This document shows positions 26,512-35,903 of a DNA stretch of 64,000 bases, one piece after another. The notes under the pieces are model-generated. The model had not been told where the DNA came from and did not search any database. It saw nothing but the letters and a program-made list of their open reading frames with translations. Each line of letters begins with the position of its first letter. The stretch's first letter is position 1. The position numbers and the translations under genes are program-made. The DNA comes from Bdellovibrio sp. (GTDB lineage Bacteria > Bdellovibrionota > Bacteriovoracia > Bacteriovoracales > Bacteriovoracaceae): positions 44,493 to 108,492 of the forward strand of contig JACPIU010000001.1 of NCBI GenBank assembly GCA_016187935.1. The letters are read 5' to 3'.

Positions 26512-28290
26512 CTAAATCATTTTTTTGCAAATGGGTACTCTATAACCGAAACCGAAGCTTTTCGGCTTAATTTTAATAATGGGTGCGAATTGCTTCCTTT
26601 TGTACTCTGAATTCAAGTAAAGTCGGTAAGTTCGATCAATTTCCTCTTGAGGAAGTCCCATTTTACTTAAATCGGATAATGATAAGCGGTAACTCAAAAT
26701 ACCTTCGAGGATAGGGTCAAGCCTGTCGTAGGGGGGTAGACTGTCTGTGTCTTGCTGGCCTTTGCGTAATTCCGCGGTAGGGGGCCGAGTGATAATCTCT
26801 TCGGGAATGAGGGCCCCGTATTTTTGATTGATATAGCGGGCCAGTTGATAAACTTCAGTTTTATAGAGGTCACCAAGTAGGGAAATGGCCCCTACACTAT
26901 CGCCATAGATAGTGGAATAGCCCACTGATAGCTCGCTTTTGTTTGAAGTATTTAATACTAAAAACCCTCCGCGGTTGGACTTAGCATAAAGCAGTAAGCC
27001 GCGCAGACGACTTTGGACATTTTCATCAGATAACCCGTTCAATTCTTCGCCACAATTATCTCTATAAACATTGCGGATAGTGCTGTGGAGAAACTTGATG
27101 GGAAGAGTATGCATTTTAATTTCAAGTTGTTTGGCAAAATTGCTGGCGAGAGTGTAGCTTAAGCTTGAGGTAAATTGGCTAGGCATGAAGATGGATTCGA
27201 GTACCTGTCCAGGTGCCAGAGAGAGTTTTGCCAGGACCAAGACCAGGGCGGAATCAATTCCGCCGGAAACCGCCACGAGAAACTTACGATGACCTGTTTT
27301 GAGAGCATATTCTTGGAGGCCGAAGCACAAACCCTTAACGATTTCTTCGCAATCACTTGGACTAAACTCTTTCAACTGGGCAATGGGATGTGTGGGTTTG
27401 ATACGAGGATCAAACAAGGATTCCCAGGTGTTGACTGTCTTGCCGCCAAGTGGATGATACTGTCCTGTCTTCGAGGGGAGTTCAAGCGTCAGTAAATCGG
27501 TTGTGAATTGGGAAGCCAAGCCGAGAACTTTATCGCCGTTGACGGCAAAACTTCCACCATCAAAGAGAATTTCGTCTTCTCCACCAATACGGTTACAGTA
27601 GAAAAAAGGGGCTGCTAAGGTATGTGAAATTTCTTTGGCGCGTTCAAGGCGTTTTCCCAATTTGCCTACGTGATATGGGCTGGCCGAGATATTTATGATG
27701 AAGTCAAACGGACGATTTTCTTGCTTTGTGAGTTGTAGCAAATCATTAACAGGATTACATGCATGTAAAGTCGACGGCCACATATCTTCGCAAATCATCA
27801 AAGCAATATTTTTTTCTGCAAAGGTGACATTGGCAATTGAAGTCCCGGGAGTAAAATATTTTTTCTCATCGAAAATATCATAATTGGGTAAAAGCATCTT
27901 GCTATAAAGATGTTTTAAGGGTTTACCTGGCTCAATCAAGAAAATGGCATTTTCGATTTTTGTCGGATAATTTTGAGCATCAAAAGTATATTGCAAACCT
28001 CCCAAGAAGAGAGCAATGGGAGCCCCGGATTTTTGCCGGTGAAAATCTTGTAACGCCCATTGGTTGAGACGTTCAATGAAATTCAGGTAACGCTCGATAA
28101 ATGGACGCTGCAGACATAAATCTTGCAAGGGATAACCAGTGAGAAAAAGTTCCGGAAAAATATGCGGACCTGGTAAAGGAGGTTTGTTTTGATCGGTTCC
28201 AAAATTATCTTTTAGATAGGTAAAAATACTCTCGAAATCTCCAATATTATGGTGGGGTTGATGGAGATGAATTTGAAAGGCTTGGTTCAT
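26512..28290 (-). CDS. nadE: Glutamine-dependent NAD+ synthetase
   Basis: About 592 residues from the ATG at 28290, which has AGGA eight bases upstream; the longer frame to 28350 adds an unlikely leader. The enzyme makes NAD from deamido-NAD, glutamine and ATP. The N-terminal CN-hydrolase glutaminase domain shows the triad: Glu in FPELFLTGYP, Lys in LYSKMLLPNYDIF, Cys in MICEDMWP. The C-terminal synthetase domain has the ATP loop VSGGIDSAL and the later TSNKSELSVGYSTIYGDS. Divergent from trmFO. Confidence 0.93.
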   Translation of the reverse strand: MNQAFQIHLHQPHHNIGDFESIFTYLKDNFGTDQNKPPLPGPHIFPELFLTGYPLQDLCLQRPFIERYLNFIERLNQWALQDFHRQKSGAPIALFLGGLQYTFDAQNYPTKIENAIFLIEPGKPLKHLYSKMLLPNYDIFDEKKYFTPGTSIANVTFAEKNIALMICEDMWPSTLHACNPVNDLLQLTKQENRPFDFIINISASPYHVGKLGKRLERAKEISHTLAAPFFYCNRIGGEDEILFDGGSFAVNGDKVLGLASQFTTDLLTLELPSKTGQYHPLGGKTVNTWESLFDPRIKPTHPIAQLKEFSPSDCEEIVKGLCFGLQEYALKTGHRKFLVAVSGGIDSALVLVLAKLSLAPGQVLESIFMPSQFTSSLSYTLASNFAKQLEIKMHTLPIKFLHSTIRNVYRDNCGEELNGLSDENVQSRLRGLLLYAKSNRGGFLVLNTSNKSELSVGYSTIYGDSVGAISLLGDLYKTEVYQLARYINQKYGALIPEEIITRPPTAELRKGQQDTDSLPPYDRLDPILEGILSYRLSLSDLSKMGLPQEEIDRTYRLYLNSEYKRKQFAPIIKIKPKSFGFGYRVPICKKMI

Positions 28291-28386
28291 CAGAAACATC
28301 CTGTACATAAAGGGTTGACTCGGTGTGCCCAAGAGGCTACAACCATCCAAGGATTAAGACTATAACAGAAATTATTGAGTTCTCCC

Positions 28387-29790
28387 ATGTTCCACTTAAA
28401 CGATATTTCATTAATGGGCCCGACAACAAATTTTTTGCCCCGTGTGCTGGTTATTGGTGCCGGTTTGGCGGGATGTGAAGCCGCTTATTATTTGGCCAAT
28501 CATAAAGTGCCGGTAATCTTGGCGGATGGTAAGAAAACTAAGCTGGGCCCAGCTCAAAAGACTTCAACCCTTGCAGAGCTAGTTTGTACCAACTCTCTTA
28601 AGTCCGTAGATTCTTCGACCGGTCATGGATTGCTTAAACAGGAAATGCAGGCATTGGATTCTTTGGTTTTAAAGGCAGCGTACCAACATCGCGTTCCTGC
28701 TGGCCAGGCCTTGGCGGTAGATCGTGAGAAATTCTCAAATTTAATTCAAGAGACAATTCTTACACATCCCTTAATTCGATTCGTTGATACTGAGATTACT
28801 AATCCCTTGGAAGCCATGCGGTTCTTGGAATGTAGTAAGGTTATCATTGCCACCGGCCCTCTTACCTCCGGAGCGTTGGCAGAATGGATTGCCAAGCATA
28901 TCTCGGAGGAAGATTTTTATTTTTATGATGCCATCGCTCCGGTCGTCGATGGTGATTCACTGAACATGGACAAACTGTACGTTAAAGATCGCTATGGCAA
29001 TATAGGTGAAGGTGATTACCTCAATGCTCCCATGACTAAAGATGAGTATCTTGCTTTCGTTGAGACCCTTGTCCAAGCAGAGAAAACCCCGGCAAAAAAT
29101 TTTGAGGAGCTAAAGTATTTTGAAGGATGTCTACCGATTGATACCATGGCTTCACGTGGTCTTGAAACCCTTCGCTTTTCTTGTATGAAGCCGGTTGGTC
29201 TGGAAAACGGCGATGGAAAAAGACCTTTTGCCGTTGTTCAATTGAGAAAAGAAAATCTGTTGGGCTCGGCTTACAATTTGGTAGGATTTCAAACTAGATT
29301 GACTCACAAGGAACAATTGCGGATTTTTCGTATGATTCCGGGGTTTGAGAGCGCGCGTTTTCTACATCTTGGATCTTGCCATCGCAATTCTTTTTTAAAT
29401 TCACGAAAATTATTAAATAAAGATTTTTCTTGTCAGAAATTTCCCAATGTTTTCTTTGCCGGGCAACTCACGGGTGTTGAGGGATACACCGAGAGCGCTG
29501 CCATGGGGATATATACGGCAATTCAAGTTGTGGAGCAAATGGCAGGTCGGCCTGCTCTTATTTTTCCTGTGGATTGTGCCATCGGTGCTCTTGTAAACTA
29601 TGTGATGACGGCTGAGCGACCATCTCCCAGCAACATTAACTTCGGTCTTTTTCCTGTGCCGATGTCGGAAGAAACTGATGGCTTGAGCAAGAAACCGCGC
29701 CGCGGATTGAGAAAGGATATGAAAAAAGAACACATTCGGCGAAGGGCCCAGGAGAGTTTTAAAAGAGTGTTACAGTCACTACCAGGATAA
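28387..29790 (+). CDS. trmFO: TrmFO, folate/FAD-dependent tRNA m5U54 methyltransferase
   Basis: About 467 residues. The protein methylates U54 of the tRNA T loop using methylenetetrahydrofolate. It has the FAD motif VIGAGLAGCEAAYYLA, the Cys in VCTNSLKS, the family signature FSCMKPVGL, and AVVQLRKENLLG. The FAD C-terminal motif is FFAGQLTGVEGYTESA. The start is not certain: the ATG at 28387 lacks a clear ribosome binding site, a TTG lies at 28375 and another ATG at 28414. Followed after 6 bases by the DMT transporter gene. Confidence 0.94.
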   Translation: MFHLNDISLMGPTTNFLPRVLVIGAGLAGCEAAYYLANHKVPVILADGKKTKLGPAQKTSTLAELVCTNSLKSVDSSTGHGLLKQEMQALDSLVLKAAYQHRVPAGQALAVDREKFSNLIQETILTHPLIRFVDTEITNPLEAMRFLECSKVIIATGPLTSGALAEWIAKHISEEDFYFYDAIAPVVDGDSLNMDKLYVKDRYGNIGEGDYLNAPMTKDEYLAFVETLVQAEKTPAKNFEELKYFEGCLPIDTMASRGLETLRFSCMKPVGLENGDGKRPFAVVQLRKENLLGSAYNLVGFQTRLTHKEQLRIFRMIPGFESARFLHLGSCHRNSFLNSRKLLNKDFSCQKFPNVFFAGQLTGVEGYTESAAMGIYTAIQVVEQMAGRPALIFPVDCAIGALVNYVMTAERPSPSNINFGLFPVPMSEETDGLSKKPRRGLRKDMKKEHIRRRAQESFKRVLQSLPG

Positions 29791-29796
29791 TTCACC

Positions 29797-30711
29797 ATGG
29801 CCGGTATTGGGTTTATCATTTTAGCTTCTTTGTGTTGGGCACTCGATGGGCCGATACGCTATCCGCTCCTTCAGAGCGGGGTCAGTGCTTCACGTATTGT
29901 TTTCACCGAACATCTCTTTTTGACACTTCTTTTTCTGCCAATCTTTGTGCGGCAAAAATCTCACGGGTTGCTAAAATTTAAAAGATTGCGCCCGGGTGAA
30001 TGGGCCGCCTTTTTGGCGGTAGGTGCTTTTGGGTCCGCCTTGGCAACCTTGGCCTTTACACGGGCCTTTCTCTATCTCAATCCCACCCATGTTATTTTGT
30101 TACAGAAATTGCAGCCGGTGGTGGCCATTTTTTTGGCCAATTTATTTTTAAAAGAACGCTTAGATAAGCATTTTGCCATTTGGGCAATGGTATGTCTGAG
30201 CGGTGGCCTAATCATTGGCCATCGTGAAATTGTTCAGGGAGTACAAGAACTTTTTCATACCGGCCATGTCCTAAGTTCGCTTGATGCTTATAAGGGGATT
30301 GGCCTCGCTTTGGTTGCCGTTCTTGGATGGGGAGGGGCTACGGTGTTTGGCAAGAAACTTTCTGCTCAAGGATTTTCCACCGCAGAAATCATGGCAGGAC
30401 GTTATTTGGCAGGTTTTGTGGTGTTGCTTCCTTTGCCTTTGGCCGGTCTTATGGAAGTTGATGCGCAACCGAATGTCTGGTTGAAAATCTTTGGCCTGGT
30501 TTTATTGTCCGGACTTTTGGGAATGTTTCTCTATTATCAAGGTCTAAAGAGATTATCAGCAAGGCTCACGAGTTTAACCGAAATGTTTTTTCCCTTTTTG
30601 GCGGTAGTTGTGAATTGGATCTGGCTTGGGGCCACTTTAGATCTCGGCCAAGTTTTTGGAGCAATTATTCTGCTCGTGGGTTCCATGGTAATTCAAAAGA
30701 AACATTACTAA
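29797..30711 (+). CDS. EamA/DMT-family transporter
   Basis: 304 residues with ten hydrophobic segments in two EamA repeats. The first ends near ILLQKLQPVVAIFLANLFLKERL, the second near LTSLTEMFFPFLAVVVNWIWLG; the helix-4/9 Pro-containing pattern is typical. The substrate is unknown: such proteins export amino acids or metabolites. Its stop overlaps the stop of the convergent zinc protease gene by four bases. Confidence 0.85.
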   Translation: MAGIGFIILASLCWALDGPIRYPLLQSGVSASRIVFTEHLFLTLLFLPIFVRQKSHGLLKFKRLRPGEWAAFLAVGAFGSALATLAFTRAFLYLNPTHVILLQKLQPVVAIFLANLFLKERLDKHFAIWAMVCLSGGLIIGHREIVQGVQELFHTGHVLSSLDAYKGIGLALVAVLGWGGATVFGKKLSAQGFSTAEIMAGRYLAGFVVLLPLPLAGLMEVDAQPNVWLKIFGLVLLSGLLGMFLYYQGLKRLSARLTSLTEMFFPFLAVVVNWIWLGATLDLGQVFGAIILLVGSMVIQKKHY

Positions 30712-31445
30712 AGAGAACAAAGCATTCGTCGCATGATCAAATAATAGTGATATGGATACGGCCGCTGATTGGTGCACATAATGGAGCGGCGATCACAATA
30801 AGTTAACTTTGGAAAAGGCGTATTGCTGTATTCATCGTCCAATCCCATTACATGGCCCATTTCATGGGATATGGTACTCGCCCCCCAATGAGTGGTCCAA
30901 AGGCTGAAATAAGGGCCTCTTGTATAGCGATCAATTAATAATTTGGTTTTGACATCCCCATCGGAACGCAGCTTGGTAATGGGAAACTGAAAAGTTACTG
31001 AAAACGGATAAGGGTTATACCGGGTCCATTTTGCCGCAGCTTCATTCAGCTTGTCTTGCATTTCAATCAAAGTTTGCTCACTTAGTTCTTCATGATTGGT
31101 AAAATAAACATTGGCCTGAATAAGAATGCCATTGTCGGGAGTCACGCTCATACGATAACCGTAAGGCGCTGGAAATAATCCAAGAAAGGCATTGCGACCA
31201 TGTACTGAAACTTCATTTAGACCGGCATCATGGGCAAGCTGAGGAGTCGTTCCCACATATTTGGGATCAATCTGACAACCCTTGAGATCGCGAATTAAAT
31301 GTCGTTTCACAATGCGAGGGCAGATGGAGTCTTGGCAACCGACTTTTTGTGAAATTTCGGTACGCGAGAGTCGTGACAACCGCGCTTCCACACTGGAGGA
31401 GAAAGTTAGGACGATAAGTAAACAAACAAGGAGTGTTTTTTTCAT
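30708..31445 (-). CDS. Secreted zinc metalloprotease (metzincin type)
   Basis: 245 residues with a signal peptide (MKKTLLVCLLIVLTFSSSVEA). Near residue 190 the zinc motif is HEMGHVMGLDDEY, the HExxHxxGxxD form of metzincins such as matrixins. A possible Met-turn (SIMCTNQRPYPY) lies about 20 residues on. Six or more Cys could form disulfides. Probably an extracellular protease. Confidence 0.8.
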   Translation of the reverse strand: MKKTLLVCLLIVLTFSSSVEARLSRLSRTEISQKVGCQDSICPRIVKRHLIRDLKGCQIDPKYVGTTPQLAHDAGLNEVSVHGRNAFLGLFPAPYGYRMSVTPDNGILIQANVYFTNHEELSEQTLIEMQDKLNEAAAKWTRYNPYPFSVTFQFPITKLRSDGDVKTKLLIDRYTRGPYFSLWTTHWGASTISHEMGHVMGLDDEYSNTPFPKLTYCDRRSIMCTNQRPYPYHYYLIMRRMLCSL

Positions 31446-31631
31446 GTGGCATTGCTACTACTCCAAACCGTAAAATGCAAATAAGTATGTAAGAATTTTA
31501 GCCGGTTAGGACCATGAGCAGGATCATCCCTTTGCTTGATTACAGATTGAATATAATTTCAAAATAGTTGACTAATTGTTCAATTTGGGGGATTTGTGCA
31601 TTATCTTTTTGATGGGTTAAGGGAGGAACGT

Positions 31632-32999
31632 ATGAATGGCGCAATCATTCTTGTCTTGCTTTTACTTTTTGGCCGCAGTGTATTTGCTTCACATAGGGTG
31701 TGGCTTGAGCATGTGATTGAATCCCAGCACCCATATGATAATTCATCTCGGCAAGTGTGGAAGGTAAACTCTCTTTATGCCAATAAGATCACTTTTGTCT
31801 TTGAACGGTTGGTTTTGGCCAAGGGGGATTCGTTGATTTTAGAAAATAATACAGGTGAAGTTCTCGCCCAATATAACGGGCCGGTGGATTTAAGTAATTT
31901 TGAAACGTCTGAATTAAATTCCGGTGCTATTAAAATGTTGTTGTTTTCGGACGCCCATAACAATCAATGGGGTTTTAAGCTGAAAGGTTTCTTCTATACT
32001 CGTGAACAGTTGTCTTCACCTAAAGTTGTTTATCATCATCACCTTATGATGCAAAACAGGGCCCTACTAAAAGGCTTTACATTCTTTCAAGATGAAACTT
32101 TACATGTGATGGAAAGGATTTATCAAGACAATGGCCTACCGATTTCCGGAAAGATAACCAGCGTAAAGTTTTCTGATGCAGGGGTTGAAATTCTTCCCAA
32201 CATCTATACCGGCCATGTTGCAGATGGACCACTGGCCATGATTGAGGGAACGATTGTCGGTGGTTTTGAGGGAAGAATTGCTCAATTGCCCCGTGGATAC
32301 TCATTTGAAATGTACCGTCCCTATGCCAATGTTTCGCAACTCTTTTATCAAGACAATACAGTGGTTGCCCTGGCCGGTACGCGGATTCATGCAATTGATA
32401 TCAAAGGCGAAAATGGCTGGCAGTATACCATGGAAAGAGATGCTCTCTTGGCAATCACTCTCGATGACAGTGATCGTATCGCATTCAAAGATCAGAGACT
32501 CGTCGTCAATCAGGGATGGACTTCGAAAAAAATTGAAATCTACAATTTAGATGATCCATACAATCTCTTTTATGTTGCCACTATAAGGATCAATCTGGCG
32601 GAACAAGAGCGCCTGGTGTTTTCTGGTTGGGTGCCAACGATTGGTAACGGACATGTTTATCTTCCCAATGGTCATGGAATAAGTGTTTATTCGCTTCAGA
32701 CAGGTAATGAGGTGGGATTCCTCACTCTGCCCGAAAGAGTGGGAGTGACCGCCAATTCATTTTTCGTGGACAAAGATGTTCTTTATGTTCCCGGACATTT
32801 CAAGGTTTATCGCGTTGACATATCCGATCCGGCCGATCCCAAACGGATCGATGAAATTGAGGTGACGCGGGATTTGAGATCGCAAGGGATATTTTCTTTA
32901 TGGGTGGAAAATAAAAAGCTCTATGTTCTAAGAAAAAATCAGGATTTTGAACGGAATGGGGAGAACGGATTTATTTTGACATTAGTAAGCTTGCCCTAG
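31632..32999 (+). CDS. Secreted beta-propeller-like protein (LVIVD-type repeats)
   Basis: 455 residues from the ATG at 31632, which follows a strong GGGAGG; the frame is open further up to 31596. A signal peptide ending at ...RSVFASH is followed by a beta domain with similarity to proprotein convertase P-like or jelly-roll folds (ILENNTGEVLAQYNGP), then repeats such as TRIHAIDIKGENGW, KKIEIYNLDDPYNLFYV and FKVYRVDISDPADPKRI. These resemble LVIVD propeller repeats of surface proteins. No catalytic motif seen. The 3' end overlaps the convergent ecfT gene by 18 bases. Confidence 0.65.
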   Translation: MNGAIILVLLLLFGRSVFASHRVWLEHVIESQHPYDNSSRQVWKVNSLYANKITFVFERLVLAKGDSLILENNTGEVLAQYNGPVDLSNFETSELNSGAIKMLLFSDAHNNQWGFKLKGFFYTREQLSSPKVVYHHHLMMQNRALLKGFTFFQDETLHVMERIYQDNGLPISGKITSVKFSDAGVEILPNIYTGHVADGPLAMIEGTIVGGFEGRIAQLPRGYSFEMYRPYANVSQLFYQDNTVVALAGTRIHAIDIKGENGWQYTMERDALLAITLDDSDRIAFKDQRLVVNQGWTSKKIEIYNLDDPYNLFYVATIRINLAEQERLVFSGWVPTIGNGHVYLPNGHGISVYSLQTGNEVGFLTLPERVGVTANSFFVDKDVLYVPGHFKVYRVDISDPADPKRIDEIEVTRDLRSQGIFSLWVENKKLYVLRKNQDFERNGENGFILTLVSLP

Positions 33000-33632
33000 A
33001 ACGAAGACTGCAAGTTGCAATAAGAGAAAAATTGCTCCGATGTAAAAATCCTTTTTAGGAATAGTGTAATCAAAGTAAAAAACTTTTTGATCGTTGAGAC
33101 CACGTGCGATCATAGCGGTTGCGGCCCTTTGCGAATGCCTGAGCGCAAAAACTAAAAGGGGCATGATCTGATGCAATTGATAACGGAAGTGCGTAAGTCC
33201 GCGCATGCGTGCAAGATGACTCAGTCTTTTCTTTTCCTCTTTCAACTGCTCAAGCGCATTAATGGCAGCAAAGATGGGATAGCCAGTCGTTGCAGAAAGA
33301 ACTCTTTTACTCATGAGGAATAAAAGTAAGCGTTCAAAATCAATAATTAGTCCGGCACTGAGAGAAAAAGAAGTGAGAAGGATGGCCCGGGCGAAATTGT
33401 AATTGGCCACTTCCAGTGTGGTGTAAAGATAATTTAAGATGAAGAGAGAGAGAGAAAAAAAGAATGCTAAGAGAAAGACATTTAAAAATGTAAGAGGGCG
33501 TAAACCGGTTTTCAAGCAAATAAGACCATGAAGAATGAATAAAATTCCCGTGGTACGGCAAGGTCCCAGAATCAGCACCGCAATGATGCTGATCAAGGAT
33601 AGGACCAGGAGAATGCATGGATGGATTTTCAT
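32982..33632 (-). CDS. ykoC: ECF transporter T component
   Basis: 216 residues, the membrane coupling subunit of an energy-coupling-factor vitamin transporter. Several membrane segments, and the two coupling motifs ARMRGL and ARGL in the cytoplasmic helices that contact the ATPases. Its start overlaps the stop of the ATPase gene by four bases. Last gene of the riboswitch-controlled operon; YkoC by analogy. Confidence 0.83.
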   Translation of the reverse strand: MKIHPCILLVLSLISIIAVLILGPCRTTGILFILHGLICLKTGLRPLTFLNVFLLAFFFSLSLFILNYLYTTLEVANYNFARAILLTSFSLSAGLIIDFERLLLFLMSKRVLSATTGYPIFAAINALEQLKEEKKRLSHLARMRGLTHFRYQLHQIMPLLVFALRHSQRAATAMIARGLNDQKVFYFDYTIPKKDFYIGAIFLLLQLAVFVLGQAY

Positions 33633-34981
33633 TGTCGCACCAGCTTTTGATTTTCTAAGTGATAAACCTCATCCGAAATTTTATGCGCCCATGGGCGATC
33701 GTGAGTAATTATAATTTGCAAACGATTGGCATCCTTAAGTGCCAGCATGAGTCGTGTAATGAGCGAGATATTCTCACTATCTTGTCCATAGGTGGGTTCA
33801 TCGTAGAGAATGAGTGGTTTACCTTGAGCAATAGCGATGAGTATGGAAAGCCGGCGCTTTTGTCCTTCTGAGAGCATGTAAGGGGAGCGATCCAAAGTTT
33901 TCTTAAGTCCCAGAAGTGTGGCAAGCTCCATCACCAAGTCAAGCTGGGATGTTTGAAAGGAGAGTTCTTCTCGAACTGTGTCAAAATAAAATTGCGCTTC
34001 TGAATTTTGATATATGATGCTCATAGCTTCAAAGCATTTCTTACCGGAAAGTTTTTGTTGTCCGAGAAAAAAATCAATCTTTGCCTCTCGTAGCTTAAGC
34101 ATTTGAGACAGAATTTTGAAAAAAGTGGTTTTGCCCGAACCATTCTCACCAAGAATGGAAATAATTTTTTGCGTATCGGCCTGGAAATTCATGTTTTGAA
34201 AAATGTTCTTGCCGGGATAAGCAAAAGAAATATTATGGCAGTTTAGATGAAAATCTTTACAAGGGGGCAGTGGTGGGATGGAAGTCAATTCCATCGTGGA
34301 TGCACCTGTGGTGACTGGCCAGAAAATTTTTTTATCACAGAGGGATGAGAGTTGGGGGACATTGTGGTCTATGACTATAATGGTAAACTTGCCTTTAAGG
34401 GTGCGAAGGAGTTCATAAAAATCTTTTTTTGTTTGAGGGTCCATAAAGGCCGTCGGTTCATCAAAAAGAAGAATGCGCGGATTGCAGGCCAACGAGGATG
34501 CCAAGACTAAACGTTGACATTGCCCTCCGGAAAGAGTGTAGGTTTTTTGCTCAAGTAGGAGGGTAAGCCTGAATTTTTCCGCCCAGAGGTGAGATTCGGC
34601 CTCAATCAGTGGCGTAGAAAATTGATAATTTTCCATTCCGAAAATTAGTTCTTCTTTGGCCCTAGGAGTGACCATCTGAGAATAGGGGTTTTGAAAAACA
34701 TAAACGGTTTTTTGATCCAGTTCCTTGGGATAGGTTTGTAAAATGTCTTGGCCCAAATAGGTGAATTCTCCTGCAATTTTGGCGAAGATGTAACGCGGAA
34801 TAATACCTTTTATCAAATGCATCAAGGTAGATTTTCCCGCGCCTGAGATGCCATCAATCCACAAAAACTCATTTTCCTGAACCTCGCCATCAGGGAAGTT
34901 AATGGACTCCGAAGGAATAGAGGTTTCGTGAGTTGGAAAACTGACAGAGATATTTTTCCAGCTGAGAAGAGGATTAGGCAT
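33629..34981 (-). CDS. ykoD: ECF transporter ATPase, two ABC domains fused
   Basis: 450 residues with two complete ATP-binding cassettes. The first has Walker A GISGAGKST, signature LSGGQCQRL and Walker B ILLFDEPTAF. The second has ILGENGSGKTT, signature LSEGQKRRL and LILYDEPTYG. This double form is YkoD-like and powers import by the S and T subunits. It overlaps the upstream ykoE-like gene by eight bases and the downstream T-component gene by four. Confidence 0.9.
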   Translation of the reverse strand: MPNPLLSWKNISVSFPTHETSIPSESINFPDGEVQENEFLWIDGISGAGKSTLMHLIKGIIPRYIFAKIAGEFTYLGQDILQTYPKELDQKTVYVFQNPYSQMVTPRAKEELIFGMENYQFSTPLIEAESHLWAEKFRLTLLLEQKTYTLSGGQCQRLVLASSLACNPRILLFDEPTAFMDPQTKKDFYELLRTLKGKFTIIVIDHNVPQLSSLCDKKIFWPVTTGASTMELTSIPPLPPCKDFHLNCHNISFAYPGKNIFQNMNFQADTQKIISILGENGSGKTTFFKILSQMLKLREAKIDFFLGQQKLSGKKCFEAMSIIYQNSEAQFYFDTVREELSFQTSQLDLVMELATLLGLKKTLDRSPYMLSEGQKRRLSILIAIAQGKPLILYDEPTYGQDSENISLITRLMLALKDANRLQIIITHDRPWAHKISDEVYHLENQKLVRQ

Positions 34982-35546
34982 TGTCTCCTCGGATGATACG
35001 GAAGTTATTAAGCAGCCCGGTTTTTTTCAATCTCAGACATAGTAAATAAGTCGGGATAGCGCAAAGTACCGCCCCCGAGAGAAGAAATGAGAGCCATTGG
35101 AGAAAATTGAGATGAATGGGCAAGCTTTTGTAGTTGTAATAAAAGAAGTCAAGACAGTAGCTAAAGGTGGCCGAAAACATGGATGCTAAGATAAGTGTCC
35201 AGATATTCCACTTTTTATAACCCAGTCCGAGAAAAACAACTTCTGCACCAAGCCCTTGTACAAGCCCCCACGCGCCAGACATCAGCCCCCAACTTGCCAG
35301 GAAACCCTGAACCACGGCCGCAAGAGTTTCTGCTGCCAGAGCAACACCTGGCTTGCGAATGATGAAGGCAGGAATCATGGCGGCCAGTAACCACGGGCCG
35401 GAAGTGAGGTATTTCAGCCCTATTCCTGAAAGAAAAGGAGAAAAAATTTCGTAGATGAAAGTCCAGCCCCAAAAGGCCACGCCAAGAGTCACGGCAAGCA
35501 TGCAAGTGAGAACAGTTTCAAAGATATTGAGTTTTTTTGAAGTCAT
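34974..35546 (-). CDS. ykoE: ECF substrate-binding component, YkoE family (thiamine or HMP)
   Basis: 190 residues with five or six membrane segments. Start chosen at 35546, where ACTGGAG provides the ribosome binding site five bases upstream; the frame is open to 35588 but that would place the site inside the coding region. Segments such as GLKYLTSGPWLLAAMIPAF and FLASWGLMSGAWGLVQGLGAEVVF are characteristic of YkoE. Together with the double ABC and T proteins it forms a YkoEDC-type importer for a thiamine precursor, in line with the TPP riboswitch ahead of it. Confidence 0.85.
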   Translation of the reverse strand: MTSKKLNIFETVLTCMLAVTLGVAFWGWTFIYEIFSPFLSGIGLKYLTSGPWLLAAMIPAFIIRKPGVALAAETLAAVVQGFLASWGLMSGAWGLVQGLGAEVVFLGLGYKKWNIWTLILASMFSATFSYCLDFFYYNYKSLPIHLNFLQWLSFLLSGAVLCAIPTYLLCLRLKKTGLLNNFRIIRGDNA

Positions 35547-35551
35547 TGATT

Positions 35552-35618
35552 CTCCAGTGTGAGGATCGTAAAAAATACCGGGGACCATGAGCAGATCAAG
35601 AGCAGATTGAGACTGGAG
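35552..35618 (-). promoter_or_regulatory. Proposed expression platform: SD sequester helix for ykoE
   Basis: On the minus-strand RNA, CTCCAGT (35618 to 35612) lies one base after helix P1 of the riboswitch. It is the exact complement of ACTGGAG (35558 to 35552), the ribosome binding site of ykoE. Pairing of these seven bases would hide the site. No T run suited to a terminator is seen between the aptamer and the gene, so translational control is the simplest model. Confidence 0.55.
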
Positions 35619-35619
35619 C

Positions 35620-35696
35620 GCGTTTCTCTAACAGTTGTTCTGTTCAAGTCCTAAGGGTATAATCTCAGACCGTGTTGATGCTGGTCACCCCTACGC
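35620..35696 (-). promoter_or_regulatory. TPP riboswitch (THI element), P4/P5 arm divergent
   Basis: On the minus strand: P1 GCGT/ACGC; P2 GGGGT/ACCCT; P3 GACC/GGTC directly followed by the invariant CTGAGA pyrimidine-binding motif; then TTGAAC leading into a hairpin AACAG/CTGTT. The left, pyrimidine-sensing half is textbook. The right half, where the common form has a GATAAT-type motif for the pyrophosphate, is shorter and different. The downstream ykoEDC-type operon is exactly the kind controlled by TPP. Confidence 0.75.
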
Positions 35697-35719
35697 AAAA
35701 TATGCAATGATGTCATCTT

Positions 35720-35890
35720 ATGGGAAGAAAGAATAAAGAGCAAGAAGAACAACATCAAAAAATTCGGCATGCTTATTTGCAAGAACGATCCTCGATCAAG
35801 GCCATTTATAATGAAGTGATTGAGAAAACCACAGCCACTTTTGCGACTGAAGTGAAGTTTCATATAAGGCAATTAATCCTTCAAAAATAA
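35720..35890 (+). CDS. Small 56-residue charged protein (tentative)
   Basis: A short frame ATG 35720 to TAA 35890, between the divergent riboswitch and the OmpA-family gene 13 bases on. It encodes a charged helical peptide starting MGRKNKEQEEQHQKIRHAY and ending FHIRQLILQK. No strong ribosome binding site precedes it, which keeps confidence low. The codon use looks coding, and in-frame stops lie just upstream, so this ATG is the only start. Confidence 0.42.
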   Translation: MGRKNKEQEEQHQKIRHAYLQERSSIKAIYNEVIEKTTATFATEVKFHIRQLILQK

Positions 35891-35903
35891 ATAAGGTGAA
35901 TTT

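Noticed and set aside
35651..35872. 73-residue minus-strand frame
   Set aside because: Runs across the riboswitch aptamer and opposite the 56-residue gene; no initiation signal.
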